DNA of 64,000 nucleotides from NCBI RefSeq assembly GCF_042678385.1, contig NZ_JBHUDY010000001.1, positions 806,001 to 870,000 of the forward strand, read 5' to 3'. The position numbers and the translations under genes were made by a program. The notes beneath the pieces were generated by a model. It searched no databases, was not told the DNA's origin, and saw only the letters and a program-made list of their open reading frames with translations. Source of the stretch: Sphingomonas_B tabacisoli. Lineage in GTDB: Bacteria; Pseudomonadota; Alphaproteobacteria; Sphingomonadales; Sphingomonadaceae. Shown here in pieces: positions 25,342 through 34,694 of the stretch. Each line of letters opens with the position of its first letter. Position 1 is the stretch's first letter.

Positions 25342-25770
25342 ATGTTCAAGGGTTTCCGGGATTTCATCGCGCGCGGCAACGTGCTCGATCTTGCCGTCGC
25401 GGTCATCATCGGTGCGGCGTTCGCGACGATCACGACATCGCTGACCGAAGACATCATCATGCCGATCATCAGCGCGCTGACCGGCGGCCTCGATTTCTCC
25501 AGCAAGTTCATCCTGCTGGGGCATGTGCCGGACGGCTATACCGGCTCGCTGACTGATTATCCCGCGCTCAAAAAGGCCGGCGCGGTGATGCTGGGCTGGG
25601 GCAAGTTCGTGACCGTGGTCATCAACTTCCTGATCCTGGCGTTCATCATCTACCAGCTCGTCCGCGCCGCCACGCGCATGCAAAAGCCCAAGGACGAAGC
25701 ACCGGCCGCGCCGCCCGAAGAAGTCGCGCTGCTCCGCGAAATCCGGGACACGTTGAAGGCGCGCGGCTGA
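25342..25770 (+). CDS. mscL: Large-conductance mechanosensitive channel
   Basis: A 142-residue MscL, an inner-membrane pentameric channel that opens under osmotic downshock. The N-terminal helix and first membrane segment (FKGFRDFIARGNVLDLAVAV) match the family closely, the second membrane segment is FVTVVINFLILAFIIYQLV, and the C-terminal charged helix EEVALLREIRDTL is present. I start at ATG 25342 (GGAGGG about 8 bases ahead). It is divergent from lemA and followed directly by the tmRNA gene. Confidence 0.95.
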   Translation: MFKGFRDFIARGNVLDLAVAVIIGAAFATITTSLTEDIIMPIISALTGGLDFSSKFILLGHVPDGYTGSLTDYPALKKAGAVMLGWGKFVTVVINFLILAFIIYQLVRAATRMQKPKDEAPAAPPEEVALLREIRDTLKARG

Positions 25771-25774
25771 CCGC

Positions 25775-26040
25775 CTATATCGGTGCTGCCGGTTTCGGCC
25801 GGCTATGGCGATAAACTGCGGCGTGTCATAGGCGCAGCGGACCCGGGGGCAGTACCCGGCGGCTCCACCAGAAGCTTCGCGCAAGCGATGCTCCTGACGG
25901 GGCCGAACCAGGATCGACGTGTGTTGAAAAGCGCAGCTTTCGCTCGGAATGGGACCACCGTGACGGCCCATACACAAGTGCCAACGACAACGAGGCGCTC
26001 GCAATTGCGGCCTAACCCAAGACCTCACGGTCTAGGTTAG
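25775..26040 (+). ncRNA. ssrA: Transfer-messenger RNA, circularly permuted two-piece form
   Basis: The acceptor piece comes first and ends in GGCTCCACCA (CCA at 25868-25870). A spacer of about 28 bases follows, then the coding piece beginning GGGGCCGAACCAGGATCGAC at 25899. GGGGCCG pairs with CGGCTCC of the acceptor piece to make the tRNA-like stem (one G-U). The tag frame starts at 25980 and reads ANDNEALAIAA with TAA at 26013-26015. The stop lies in a hairpin (26012-26040). tmRNA rescues stalled ribosomes and tags the unfinished protein for proteolysis. The outer ends are approximate, and the mature coding piece may run on through the hairpins up to 26126. Confidence 0.92.
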
Positions 26041-26063
26041 ATTCGACAAAAGCGCGGTTCGGG

Positions 26064-26126
26064 CCGCACCGGGCAACAGAAGCGGATTCCAGCGGTACGG
26101 GGAGCACCGGGCAACAGAAGCTCCCC
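26064..26126 (+). repeat. Twin stem-loops with identical 14-base loops after the tmRNA tag
   Basis: CCGC-loop-GCGG (26064-26085) and GGGGAGC-loop-GCTCCCC (26099-26126) share the same loop ACCGGGCAACAGAA while their stems differ. They follow the tmRNA tag hairpin by 23 bases and are probably part of the ssrA transcript (pseudoknot or processing signals) rather than a separate repeat. Confidence 0.65.
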
Positions 26127-26197
26127 ACTTTCTCGCTTCCGAACGGAACGAATCCAGGGCCTTGCGCGCTCGGATTCACATAAGTTTGGAGTCTCCC

Positions 26198-26518
26198 ATG
26201 CGACGGCATCTCATTGCTTTCTTGGTCCCCCTGGCGCTGGCCGCGTGCAGCGGCGGCGGCAAGGACAAGATCGCCGACAAGGTGGAGGATAATGCGAACA
26301 ATCGCGCCGAGGCCATGGACGAAGCGGCCGACACGATGACCAACGCACTTCAGGCGAATGCCGTGGAGCAACAGGCGAACATCGTGCGCAGCGCCGGCCA
26401 TGATCGCGCGGAAGCGATCCGCGAGTCGGATCTTCCCGCCGACAAGCTGACCGAAAATCAGAAGAATGCGATCGTCGCGGGCAAGGGCGTGGGAACGCCC
26501 GCGCCATCAAGGCGTTGA
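26198..26518 (+). CDS. Small putative lipoprotein, function unknown
   Basis: A 106-residue protein with a lipoprotein signal (LALAAC, lipobox Cys17) after a short Arg-rich start, then a charged, alanine-rich, helical body (DKVEDNANNRAEAMDEAAD). There is no recognisable domain. ATG 26198 has GGAG about 8 bases upstream. It is convergent with the GH28 gene, with a strong hairpin in between. It resembles many small periplasmic helical lipoproteins, but no role can be named. Confidence 0.72.
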   Translation: MRRHLIAFLVPLALAACSGGGKDKIADKVEDNANNRAEAMDEAADTMTNALQANAVEQQANIVRSAGHDRAEAIRESDLPADKLTENQKNAIVAGKGVGTPAPSRR

Positions 26519-26571
26519 CTCCGCGTCACTCGACAGGACCGAAAAGAAATCCCGAGGCTTCGGGTCGCACA

Positions 26572-26600
26572 GGCCGGCGTTTCTCACCGAAACGCCGGCC
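26572..26600. terminator. Strong hairpin between convergent genes
   Basis: GGCCGGCGTTTC and GAAACGCCGGCC pair perfectly over 12 bp around a 5-base loop. It sits between the convergent lipoprotein and GH28 genes. No T-run follows on either strand, so termination may need Rho, or the stem may only protect RNA ends. Confidence 0.55.
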
Positions 26601-26608
26601 GCTTCGCG

Positions 26609-28036
26609 TCAGGGCACGCGTCGGATCGATCCGGCGAAGTCGCTGTCCAGGTCGACGACGTCTTCGAGCAAGACGTCAGGCCGCCGATCCGGCGCCACGT
26701 TGCGAAACCGCACGCCCTTCAGGCTGAGCCCTTCGACGTGGCGCGCGTAAAGCCCCGCTGCGGGCAGCGGTCCGAACATCGGCGCGTGCGGATAATCCCC
26801 TTCGGCTTCGGGAACGGAGGTCGGGGCCGCCGTGCCACCTCCCTGCATCGTGATGTCGATGTTGCTCAGCGACACGCCCCGCACCGGGTGGCCGGGAATA
26901 CCCGTGATCGAAGAGGCGAGCGACCCACCGGTCGCGACGATATTCGCGAACTGCACGCCGCTCAACTTTCCGGGAACGGGCTTGGTCTGTCCGCGCCCGC
27001 GATTGCCGAGCCGCAGGAAGAAGGGTGTGGCGGCGTCGCGAATGACGATGTTCGACACGATAAGGTTCTCGAAACTGGCGCCGTCCACCATCGAGAAAGA
27101 GAGGCCCGCTGTCGGCGCGCGGTAGATCGCCGGCGCATGGTAGATCAGCGCGTTCGCAATCAGGATATCGCTGAAATCGCCTTGGCTTTCGGTGCCGATC
27201 TTGATGCCCTGATCGTCTGACGAGCAGATCACGCCGGACACGATGACGTTGCGCACGGGGGGCGTCGGGCGGCCGCGCCGCGCCGTCGTCTTCAGCACCA
27301 CGCAATCGTCGCCGGCCTCGATATCCACGTCGCTGATCAGCACGTTGCTGCTCGAATCGATATCGATCGCATCGGTGTTGGGACCACGTCCGTCGTTGCG
27401 GATGGTGACGCCTCGAATGCGAATGTCCGACGATTCGAGCGGATGGATGGTCCAGCCAGGCGCGTGCCGGATCATGACGTTTTCGATCCTCACACCGACA
27501 GTGTCCACGGTCTCGATGAGGGGAGAGGGACGCGCCCTGCGTGCAATCCAGCCACGCTGGGGGTCGCTGTCCCAAAAGGCGCGGTCGTTGCCGTCGATCG
27601 TGCCGCCACCGTCGACCGCGACATCGCGCGCCTTCTCGGCATGGATCAGATGATAGGGGCCGTTGCCCTTGTTCTGCGTGCTTCCGTCGACGAAGATCGC
27701 CGGCACGTCGGTCGCGGGATACGGAGTGTAATCCTCGATGCGCGGCGAGCCCAGCAGGACAGCGCCGGGCGCGATCCGCAGAGTCACATGGTCCTTCAGT
27801 ACGATCGTGCCACTGACAAAGGTTCCACCCGCAAGCAGCACGACGCCACCTCCGCGTCCGGCGCAGGCGTCGATCGCCCGTTGGATCGCACCGGTATCCA
27901 GCGTGCGTGCGTCGCCGCGCGCGCCATAGGCAGTCGCGGCGCAAATGCTGTCGGCCTGCTTTTCGGTCGCCGCCGCGACTGCAGGCGCGTTCCAAAGGCC
28001 CAGGGCAAGAGTCAGGCTCATGATTTCGCTCTTCAT
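26609..28036 (-). CDS. Exported glycoside hydrolase family 28-like protein
   Basis: A 475-residue right-handed beta-helix protein with a signal peptide (residues 1-23). It opens with a pectate-lyase-like segment (YGARGDARTLDTGAIQRAI). GH28 catalytic motifs NTD (220-222, in PNTDAIDID) and GDD (242-244) are present, and IKIGTES takes the place of the RIK motif. The usual GHG histidine motif is not seen; the aligned stretch reads CSSDDQG. Family members cut galacturonan or rhamnogalacturonan. The changed motif suggests either another substrate or reduced activity. I start at ATG 28036, which begins the signal peptide. Confidence 0.85.
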   Translation of the reverse strand: MKSEIMSLTLALGLWNAPAVAAATEKQADSICAATAYGARGDARTLDTGAIQRAIDACAGRGGGVVLLAGGTFVSGTIVLKDHVTLRIAPGAVLLGSPRIEDYTPYPATDVPAIFVDGSTQNKGNGPYHLIHAEKARDVAVDGGGTIDGNDRAFWDSDPQRGWIARRARPSPLIETVDTVGVRIENVMIRHAPGWTIHPLESSDIRIRGVTIRNDGRGPNTDAIDIDSSSNVLISDVDIEAGDDCVVLKTTARRGRPTPPVRNVIVSGVICSSDDQGIKIGTESQGDFSDILIANALIYHAPAIYRAPTAGLSFSMVDGASFENLIVSNIVIRDAATPFFLRLGNRGRGQTKPVPGKLSGVQFANIVATGGSLASSITGIPGHPVRGVSLSNIDITMQGGGTAAPTSVPEAEGDYPHAPMFGPLPAAGLYARHVEGLSLKGVRFRNVAPDRRPDVLLEDVVDLDSDFAGSIRRVP

Positions 28037-28155
28037 TTCGGCTCCGTAGCACCGCTTTGATCGAATTTCCGCGCGCTTCTGATGGAGTTTAATCGTTTCC
28101 CTCCGTGCTTCGGCGGCGCCTAATCTCTCTTCGACCCAGCAGAGGAGAGGACGAC

Positions 28156-30363
<2,208 letters not shown>

Positions 30364-30373
30364 GCTATAAGGT

Positions 30374-30401
30374 CCGCCGCGGCGTTCGCGCGCCGCGGCG
30401 G
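30374..30401 (+). terminator. GC-rich hairpin after katG
   Basis: CCGCCGCGGCG and CGCCGCGGCGG pair perfectly over 11 bp around TTCGCG, 10 bases after the katG stop. No T-run follows, so it may slow or protect rather than fully end transcription. Confidence 0.5.
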
Positions 30402-30413
30402 GAGCGGGAGAGG

Positions 30414-30701
30414 ATGCACCGGCGGGATATCGACAGGCTCGATCCGTCGAGCGCCTATTGGGTGCCGGCGGTGGTATCGCCGATGCGCGACTGGTCTGGC
30501 GCGCCCGGCTGCCGTCGCGGCGCCCGTTTCCTGGTGAACTCGTCCACGCTTGCCGCCAGCCGCGACGAGTTCGATACCTTCGACAGCCAGCTCATGTGCC
30601 TCGAATGGATCATGAGCCACCGCGCCGACCTTCACCGCGCCCTTCCCGGCGGCGCCATCCGCGCGGTCCGCCTCGATCGCTGGCTGCTAGGGCTGGATTG
30701 A
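30414..30701 (+). CDS. Small protein of unknown function
   Basis: A 95-residue frame from ATG 30414 with a good ribosome site (GGGAGCGGGAGAGG). The product has no signal peptide or membrane segment. A mix of hydrophobic and charged residues with LDPSSAYWVPAVVSPMRDWSG and FDTFDSQLMCLEWIMSHRADLH suggests a folded cytosolic protein. I do not recognise the family. It lies between katG and the kaiC-like gene in the same direction. Confidence 0.6.
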   Translation: MHRRDIDRLDPSSAYWVPAVVSPMRDWSGAPGCRRGARFLVNSSTLAASRDEFDTFDSQLMCLEWIMSHRADLHRALPGGAIRAVRLDRWLLGLD

Positions 30702-30797
30702 GGCGCGCGGCCTGCGCCAGATTCCGTTTTACCAACATCGATCAGTTCTTTACTGGCTGACGCCACGGCGCGGGGGCGACGTGGAGAAGACGACCGA

Positions 30798-32285
30798 ATG
30801 ACTGACCGCGAGGATGCGGCGTCGACCGGCATCAAGGGACTGGACGACACACTGGGCGGCGGCTTGGCCCGCGGCCGGCTATTTCTGCTCGAAGGCGCGC
30901 CGGGCACCGGCAAGACGACCGTCGGCATGCAATTCCTGATGGCAGGGGCGGCGGCTGGCGAGCCCTGCCTTTACATCACCTTGTCCGAAACCGACGGGGA
31001 GCTGCGTTCCAGCGCCGCCTCGCACGGTTGGGCGCTGGACGGCATCGACCTGTTCGAGCTGGTTCCCCCTGAAAGCCTGCTGGACGAAGAGCAGCAGCAG
31101 AGCCTGCTTTACTCTTCCGATCTGGAGCTGGGTGAAACGACCCGGCGCATCTTCGAAACCTTCGAGCAAGCAAAACCGAAGCGCGTGGTGCTCGACAGCC
31201 TGTCCGAGATTCGGCTGCTGGCGCAAAGCTCGCTCCGCTACCGCCGGCAGATTCTCGCGCTGAAGCATTATTTCGCGCGGCAGGACGCAACCGTGTTGAT
31301 GCTCGACGACCTGACGGCCGACGTCAACGATGGCACGATGCACAGCGTGGCGCACGGTGTGATCCGTCTGGAAGAGCTTGCCCCGGAATATGGCGCCGAG
31401 CGGCGCCGGATGCGGGTCGTCAAATATCGCGGCCGGCGCTTCCGCGGCGGCTACCATGATTTTGCCATTGAGACGGGCGGCATCCGCGTCTTCCCGCGCC
31501 TCGTTTCCGCCGAGCACAAGTCCAGCTTTGCGCGCGATGTCCTCCCCAGTGCATCGCCCGAGTTGAATTCCTTGCTCGGGGGCGGTGTCGATCGTGGATC
31601 GAGCATCCTCGTCCTGGGACCTGCCGGCACCGGCAAATCGCTGCTCACGCTCACCTTCATTCAGCAAGCCGTCGCCCGGGGCGAGCGCGCGGCGATGTTC
31701 GTGTTCGATGAAGAAGTGGGCCTGCTGATCGAGCGCGCGAAAGGGTTGCGGATCGACCTCGCCGCGATGATGCAGGCCAAAACGCTGGTTCTCGAACAGA
31801 TCGATGCGGCCGAGCTGACGCCTGGCGAGTTTTCCGAACGCGTGCGGAACTGCGTCGATGTGCACCAAGCGCGCACCGTCATTATCGACAGCATCAACGG
31901 CTATCAGGCGGCCATGCCGGGTGAGCATGCGCTCATCCTGCACATGCACGAACTGCTGCAGTTCTTGAACCGGCAGGGGGCGACGACTTTCCTGACCGTC
32001 GCGCAGCATGGTCTTGTCGGCGACATGCAGGCGCCGGTCGACCTCACTTATCTGGCTGACACGGTCATCCTGCTCCGTTATTTCGAAGCCACTGGCCGCG
32101 TGCGGCGCGCCATGTCCGTGATCAAGAAGCGCACGGGCTCGCATGAAGACACCATTCGCGAATACCGGATCGACAGCCGCGGCATCACCCTTGGCGAGCC
32201 GCTGACCAACTTCCACGGCGTGCTGCGGGGCGTGCCCACGCTGGTCGGCGACGGACCGCCCCTGCTCGAAGCGGCGGACGCTTGA
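30798..32285 (+). CDS. KaiC-like double-domain RecA-fold ATPase
   Basis: A 495-residue protein with two KaiC/RadA-type domains. Walker A motifs are GAPGTGKT (33-40) and GPAGTGKS (274-281). The second domain has the catalytic Glu pair in VFDEEVG. Where cyanobacterial KaiC has the phosphorylated Ser-Thr pair, this protein has Thr417-Tyr418 (DLTYLADT). No kaiA or kaiB is nearby. The next gene, a hybrid histidine kinase, overlaps the stop by 4 bases, a pairing known for KaiC homologues outside cyanobacteria. It may act as a timing or stress switch for that kinase; this is inference. Confidence 0.88.
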   Translation: MTDREDAASTGIKGLDDTLGGGLARGRLFLLEGAPGTGKTTVGMQFLMAGAAAGEPCLYITLSETDGELRSSAASHGWALDGIDLFELVPPESLLDEEQQQSLLYSSDLELGETTRRIFETFEQAKPKRVVLDSLSEIRLLAQSSLRYRRQILALKHYFARQDATVLMLDDLTADVNDGTMHSVAHGVIRLEELAPEYGAERRRMRVVKYRGRRFRGGYHDFAIETGGIRVFPRLVSAEHKSSFARDVLPSASPELNSLLGGGVDRGSSILVLGPAGTGKSLLTLTFIQQAVARGERAAMFVFDEEVGLLIERAKGLRIDLAAMMQAKTLVLEQIDAAELTPGEFSERVRNCVDVHQARTVIIDSINGYQAAMPGEHALILHMHELLQFLNRQGATTFLTVAQHGLVGDMQAPVDLTYLADTVILLRYFEATGRVRRAMSVIKKRTGSHEDTIREYRIDSRGITLGEPLTNFHGVLRGVPTLVGDGPPLLEAADA

Positions 32286-34690
32286 AGCGGACGACCGTCT
32301 CCGAACGCGCGCTGGTGCTGGCCCCCGGGGGCCGCGATGCGGCCGTTGCTTGCGCCATGCTGCACGAAGCGGGGATCGACGCCGATCCCTGCTCCACGCT
32401 CGGATGCCTGCTCGAGGAACTCGACAAAGGCGCCGCCCTGGTTGTGGTGACGGAGGAAGCGCTCGCCACCTCGGACCTTCATCCGCTCTCCGGTTGGATC
32501 GAGAGCCAGCAGGAATGGTCGGACCTGCCGTTCGTGCTGCTGACCCAGCGCGGCGGCGGGCTCGAGCGCAACCCCTCGGCCAAGCGCTATCTCGACGTGC
32601 TCGGCAATGTCACCTTTCTCGAGCGCCCGTTCCATCCCACGACGCTCGTCAGCCTTGTCCAGTCCGCACTCCGCGGCCGCCTGCGGCAGTATGAAGCGCG
32701 CGCCCGATTGCAGGCGCTGCGCGATGGCGAGGAGCGCTACCGGACCCTGTTCAACTCGATCGACGAAGGCTTTTGCGTCATCGAGTTCGTCGACGGCCCG
32801 CACGGCCCCTTGAGCGACTATGTGCATGTCGAGGCGAACCCCGCCTATGAGCGGCACGCCGGCATCCCGAACGTGGTCGGGCAATATGTCCGCCAGATGG
32901 TGCCCGACGAAGCCGATGGCTGGGTCGAGCTGTACGGGAGCGTGCTTCGCACCGGCGAGCCGATCCGCTTCGAGCGCGAGCTGGTCGCGACCGGCCGGCA
33001 TCTGGAGATCGCTGCGTCCCGCGTCGAACCCCCCGAACGACGGCAAGTGGCGGTACTGTTCCAGGACATCACGCACCGGCGCGAAGTCGAAGAAGCGCTC
33101 GCCGCCAGCGAAGCCAAATTCCGCGCGATCACCGATTCGATCGACCAGATGATCTGGTCGACGACGCCCGACGGCTATCACGATTATTTCAACCAGCGCT
33201 GGTACGACTATACGGGCGTGCCCGAAGGCTCGACCGACGGCGAGGCGTGGAACGGCGTCTTCCACCCCGACGACCAGGAACGCACCTGGGCTGTGTGGCG
33301 CCATAGCCTCACCACTGGCGAGCCCTATCATATCGAATACCGCCTGCGGCACCATTCCGGCCAGTATCGCTGGGTGCTCGGCCGAGCCTTGCCGGTGCGC
33401 AACGCGGCGGGGGAGATCGTGCGCTGGTACGGAAGCTGCACCGACATCGACGACGAAATCCGCGCCCGCGAAGTGCTCGCCCAGTCGCACGAGGAGCTGG
33501 AGCGTCTCGTCGCCGAGCGCACGGCCGAGCGAGAGATCGCGCTGGCCCAGCTCCACGAGGCGCAGAAGCTGGAGACGGTCGGCCAGCTGACCGGCGGTGT
33601 CGCGCACGACTTCAATAACCTGTTGACGCCGATTACCGGCGCGCTCGACCTGCTCAACCGCCGCGACAACGACGCTCGCACCGCCCGGCTGATCGACGGG
33701 GCGCTGCAATCGGCGGAACGCGCGAAGACGCTGGTGCAGCGGCTCCTCGGTTTCGCCCGCCGCCAGTCGCTCCAATCCCGCCCCGTGGACCTCGGCACCT
33801 TGGTCGAAAGCATGCGCGACCTGATCGCCAGCTCGATCGGCCCGTCCGTCGAGCTACACATCGCCGTCGCGCCCGACATGCCCCCGGCGCAGGTCGATCC
33901 CAACCAGCTCGAGCTCGCCGTCCTCAATCTCTGCGTCAACGCGCGCGATGCGATGCCCGATGGCGGCGTGCTGACGGTCGCGGTCGAGCAGGCCGTCGTC
34001 GGCCCGCACAGCACGCCCGGCCTTGCCCCTGGCGCCTATATCCGCATGTCGGTGATCGACACCGGCATCGGCATGGACGAATCGACGCTCGCCCGCGCGA
34101 TCGAGCCCTTCTTCTCGACCAAGGAGATCGGCCGCGGCACGGGCCTCGGCCTCAGCATGGTGCACGGCCTCGCGGCCCAGCTCGGCGGCTCTTTCGCCCT
34201 TTCGAGCGTGCCGGGGGAGGGCACGCGCGCCGATCTCTACCTGCCGCTTGCGCCCGCCGGTGCGCATGCCGAGGGTGTGCGCCTGTCGGGCAAGACCGTC
34301 GATCCCGGTCAGCCGCTCTCGATCCTGCTCGTCGACGACGAAGAACTCGTCCGCGCCGGTACGGCGGAGATGCTCCGCGATCTCGGCCACACGGTAACCG
34401 AAGCCGCGAGCGGCCTTGAAGCGCTGGCGATCCTCGGCACGATCCCGACGCTCGATGCGGTCGTCACCGACTACATGATGCCGCGCATGAACGGCGCCGA
34501 GTTGGCCGAGCGGCTGCGCGAGCGCGTGGCCGATCTGCCCGTGCTCATCATCACTGGCTATGCCGGCGGCGATCTGGAGCTCGACTTCCCGCAGCTCGCC
34601 AAGCCTTTCCGCCAGGCGGACATCGCCGCGGCGCTGCGCCGGTTGACTGCCCGCGGCAGCAACATCGTCAGCTTCTCGCGCAAGCGCTGA
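32282..34690 (+). CDS. Hybrid sensor histidine kinase with PAS domains and C-terminal receiver
   Basis: An 802-residue protein. Residues 1-130 resemble a receiver domain but with Glu58-Glu59 in place of the phospho-Asp and ERPF in place of the Lys-Pro, so it is a pseudo-receiver. Two PAS domains follow (about 145-265 and 278-395), then a coiled linker, the HisKA box GGVAHDFNNLL (phospho-His442), an ATPase domain (DTGIGMDE, GRGTGLGLSM), and a true receiver with Asp730 in VVTDYMMP. No membrane segment is seen, so it is cytosolic. It starts with TTG at 32282, overlapping the kaiC-like gene, which implies translational coupling and a joint role. Confidence 0.92.
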   Translation: MKRTTVSERALVLAPGGRDAAVACAMLHEAGIDADPCSTLGCLLEELDKGAALVVVTEEALATSDLHPLSGWIESQQEWSDLPFVLLTQRGGGLERNPSAKRYLDVLGNVTFLERPFHPTTLVSLVQSALRGRLRQYEARARLQALRDGEERYRTLFNSIDEGFCVIEFVDGPHGPLSDYVHVEANPAYERHAGIPNVVGQYVRQMVPDEADGWVELYGSVLRTGEPIRFERELVATGRHLEIAASRVEPPERRQVAVLFQDITHRREVEEALAASEAKFRAITDSIDQMIWSTTPDGYHDYFNQRWYDYTGVPEGSTDGEAWNGVFHPDDQERTWAVWRHSLTTGEPYHIEYRLRHHSGQYRWVLGRALPVRNAAGEIVRWYGSCTDIDDEIRAREVLAQSHEELERLVAERTAEREIALAQLHEAQKLETVGQLTGGVAHDFNNLLTPITGALDLLNRRDNDARTARLIDGALQSAERAKTLVQRLLGFARRQSLQSRPVDLGTLVESMRDLIASSIGPSVELHIAVAPDMPPAQVDPNQLELAVLNLCVNARDAMPDGGVLTVAVEQAVVGPHSTPGLAPGAYIRMSVIDTGIGMDESTLARAIEPFFSTKEIGRGTGLGLSMVHGLAAQLGGSFALSSVPGEGTRADLYLPLAPAGAHAEGVRLSGKTVDPGQPLSILLVDDEELVRAGTAEMLRDLGHTVTEAASGLEALAILGTIPTLDAVVTDYMMPRMNGAELAERLRERVADLPVLIITGYAGGDLELDFPQLAKPFRQADIAAALRRLTARGSNIVSFSRKR

Positions 34691-34694
34691 TTGG

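Noticed and set aside
25783..26040. An 85-codon plus-strand frame after mscL
   Set aside because: The stretch is the tmRNA gene; the frame's product has no features, and the tag codons lie in a different phase.
26066..26121. 18-bp direct repeat GCACCGGGCAACAGAAGC read as an attachment site next to tmRNA
   Set aside because: Both copies are hairpin loops with partly shared stems downstream of the tag. No integrase or island is present, so RNA structure explains them better than a phage att site.
409..28036. KDPG aldolase and the GH28 protein taken together as a pectin-degradation locus
   Set aside because: They are about 26 kb apart with unrelated genes between and no other hexuronate enzymes; only a loose link is possible.
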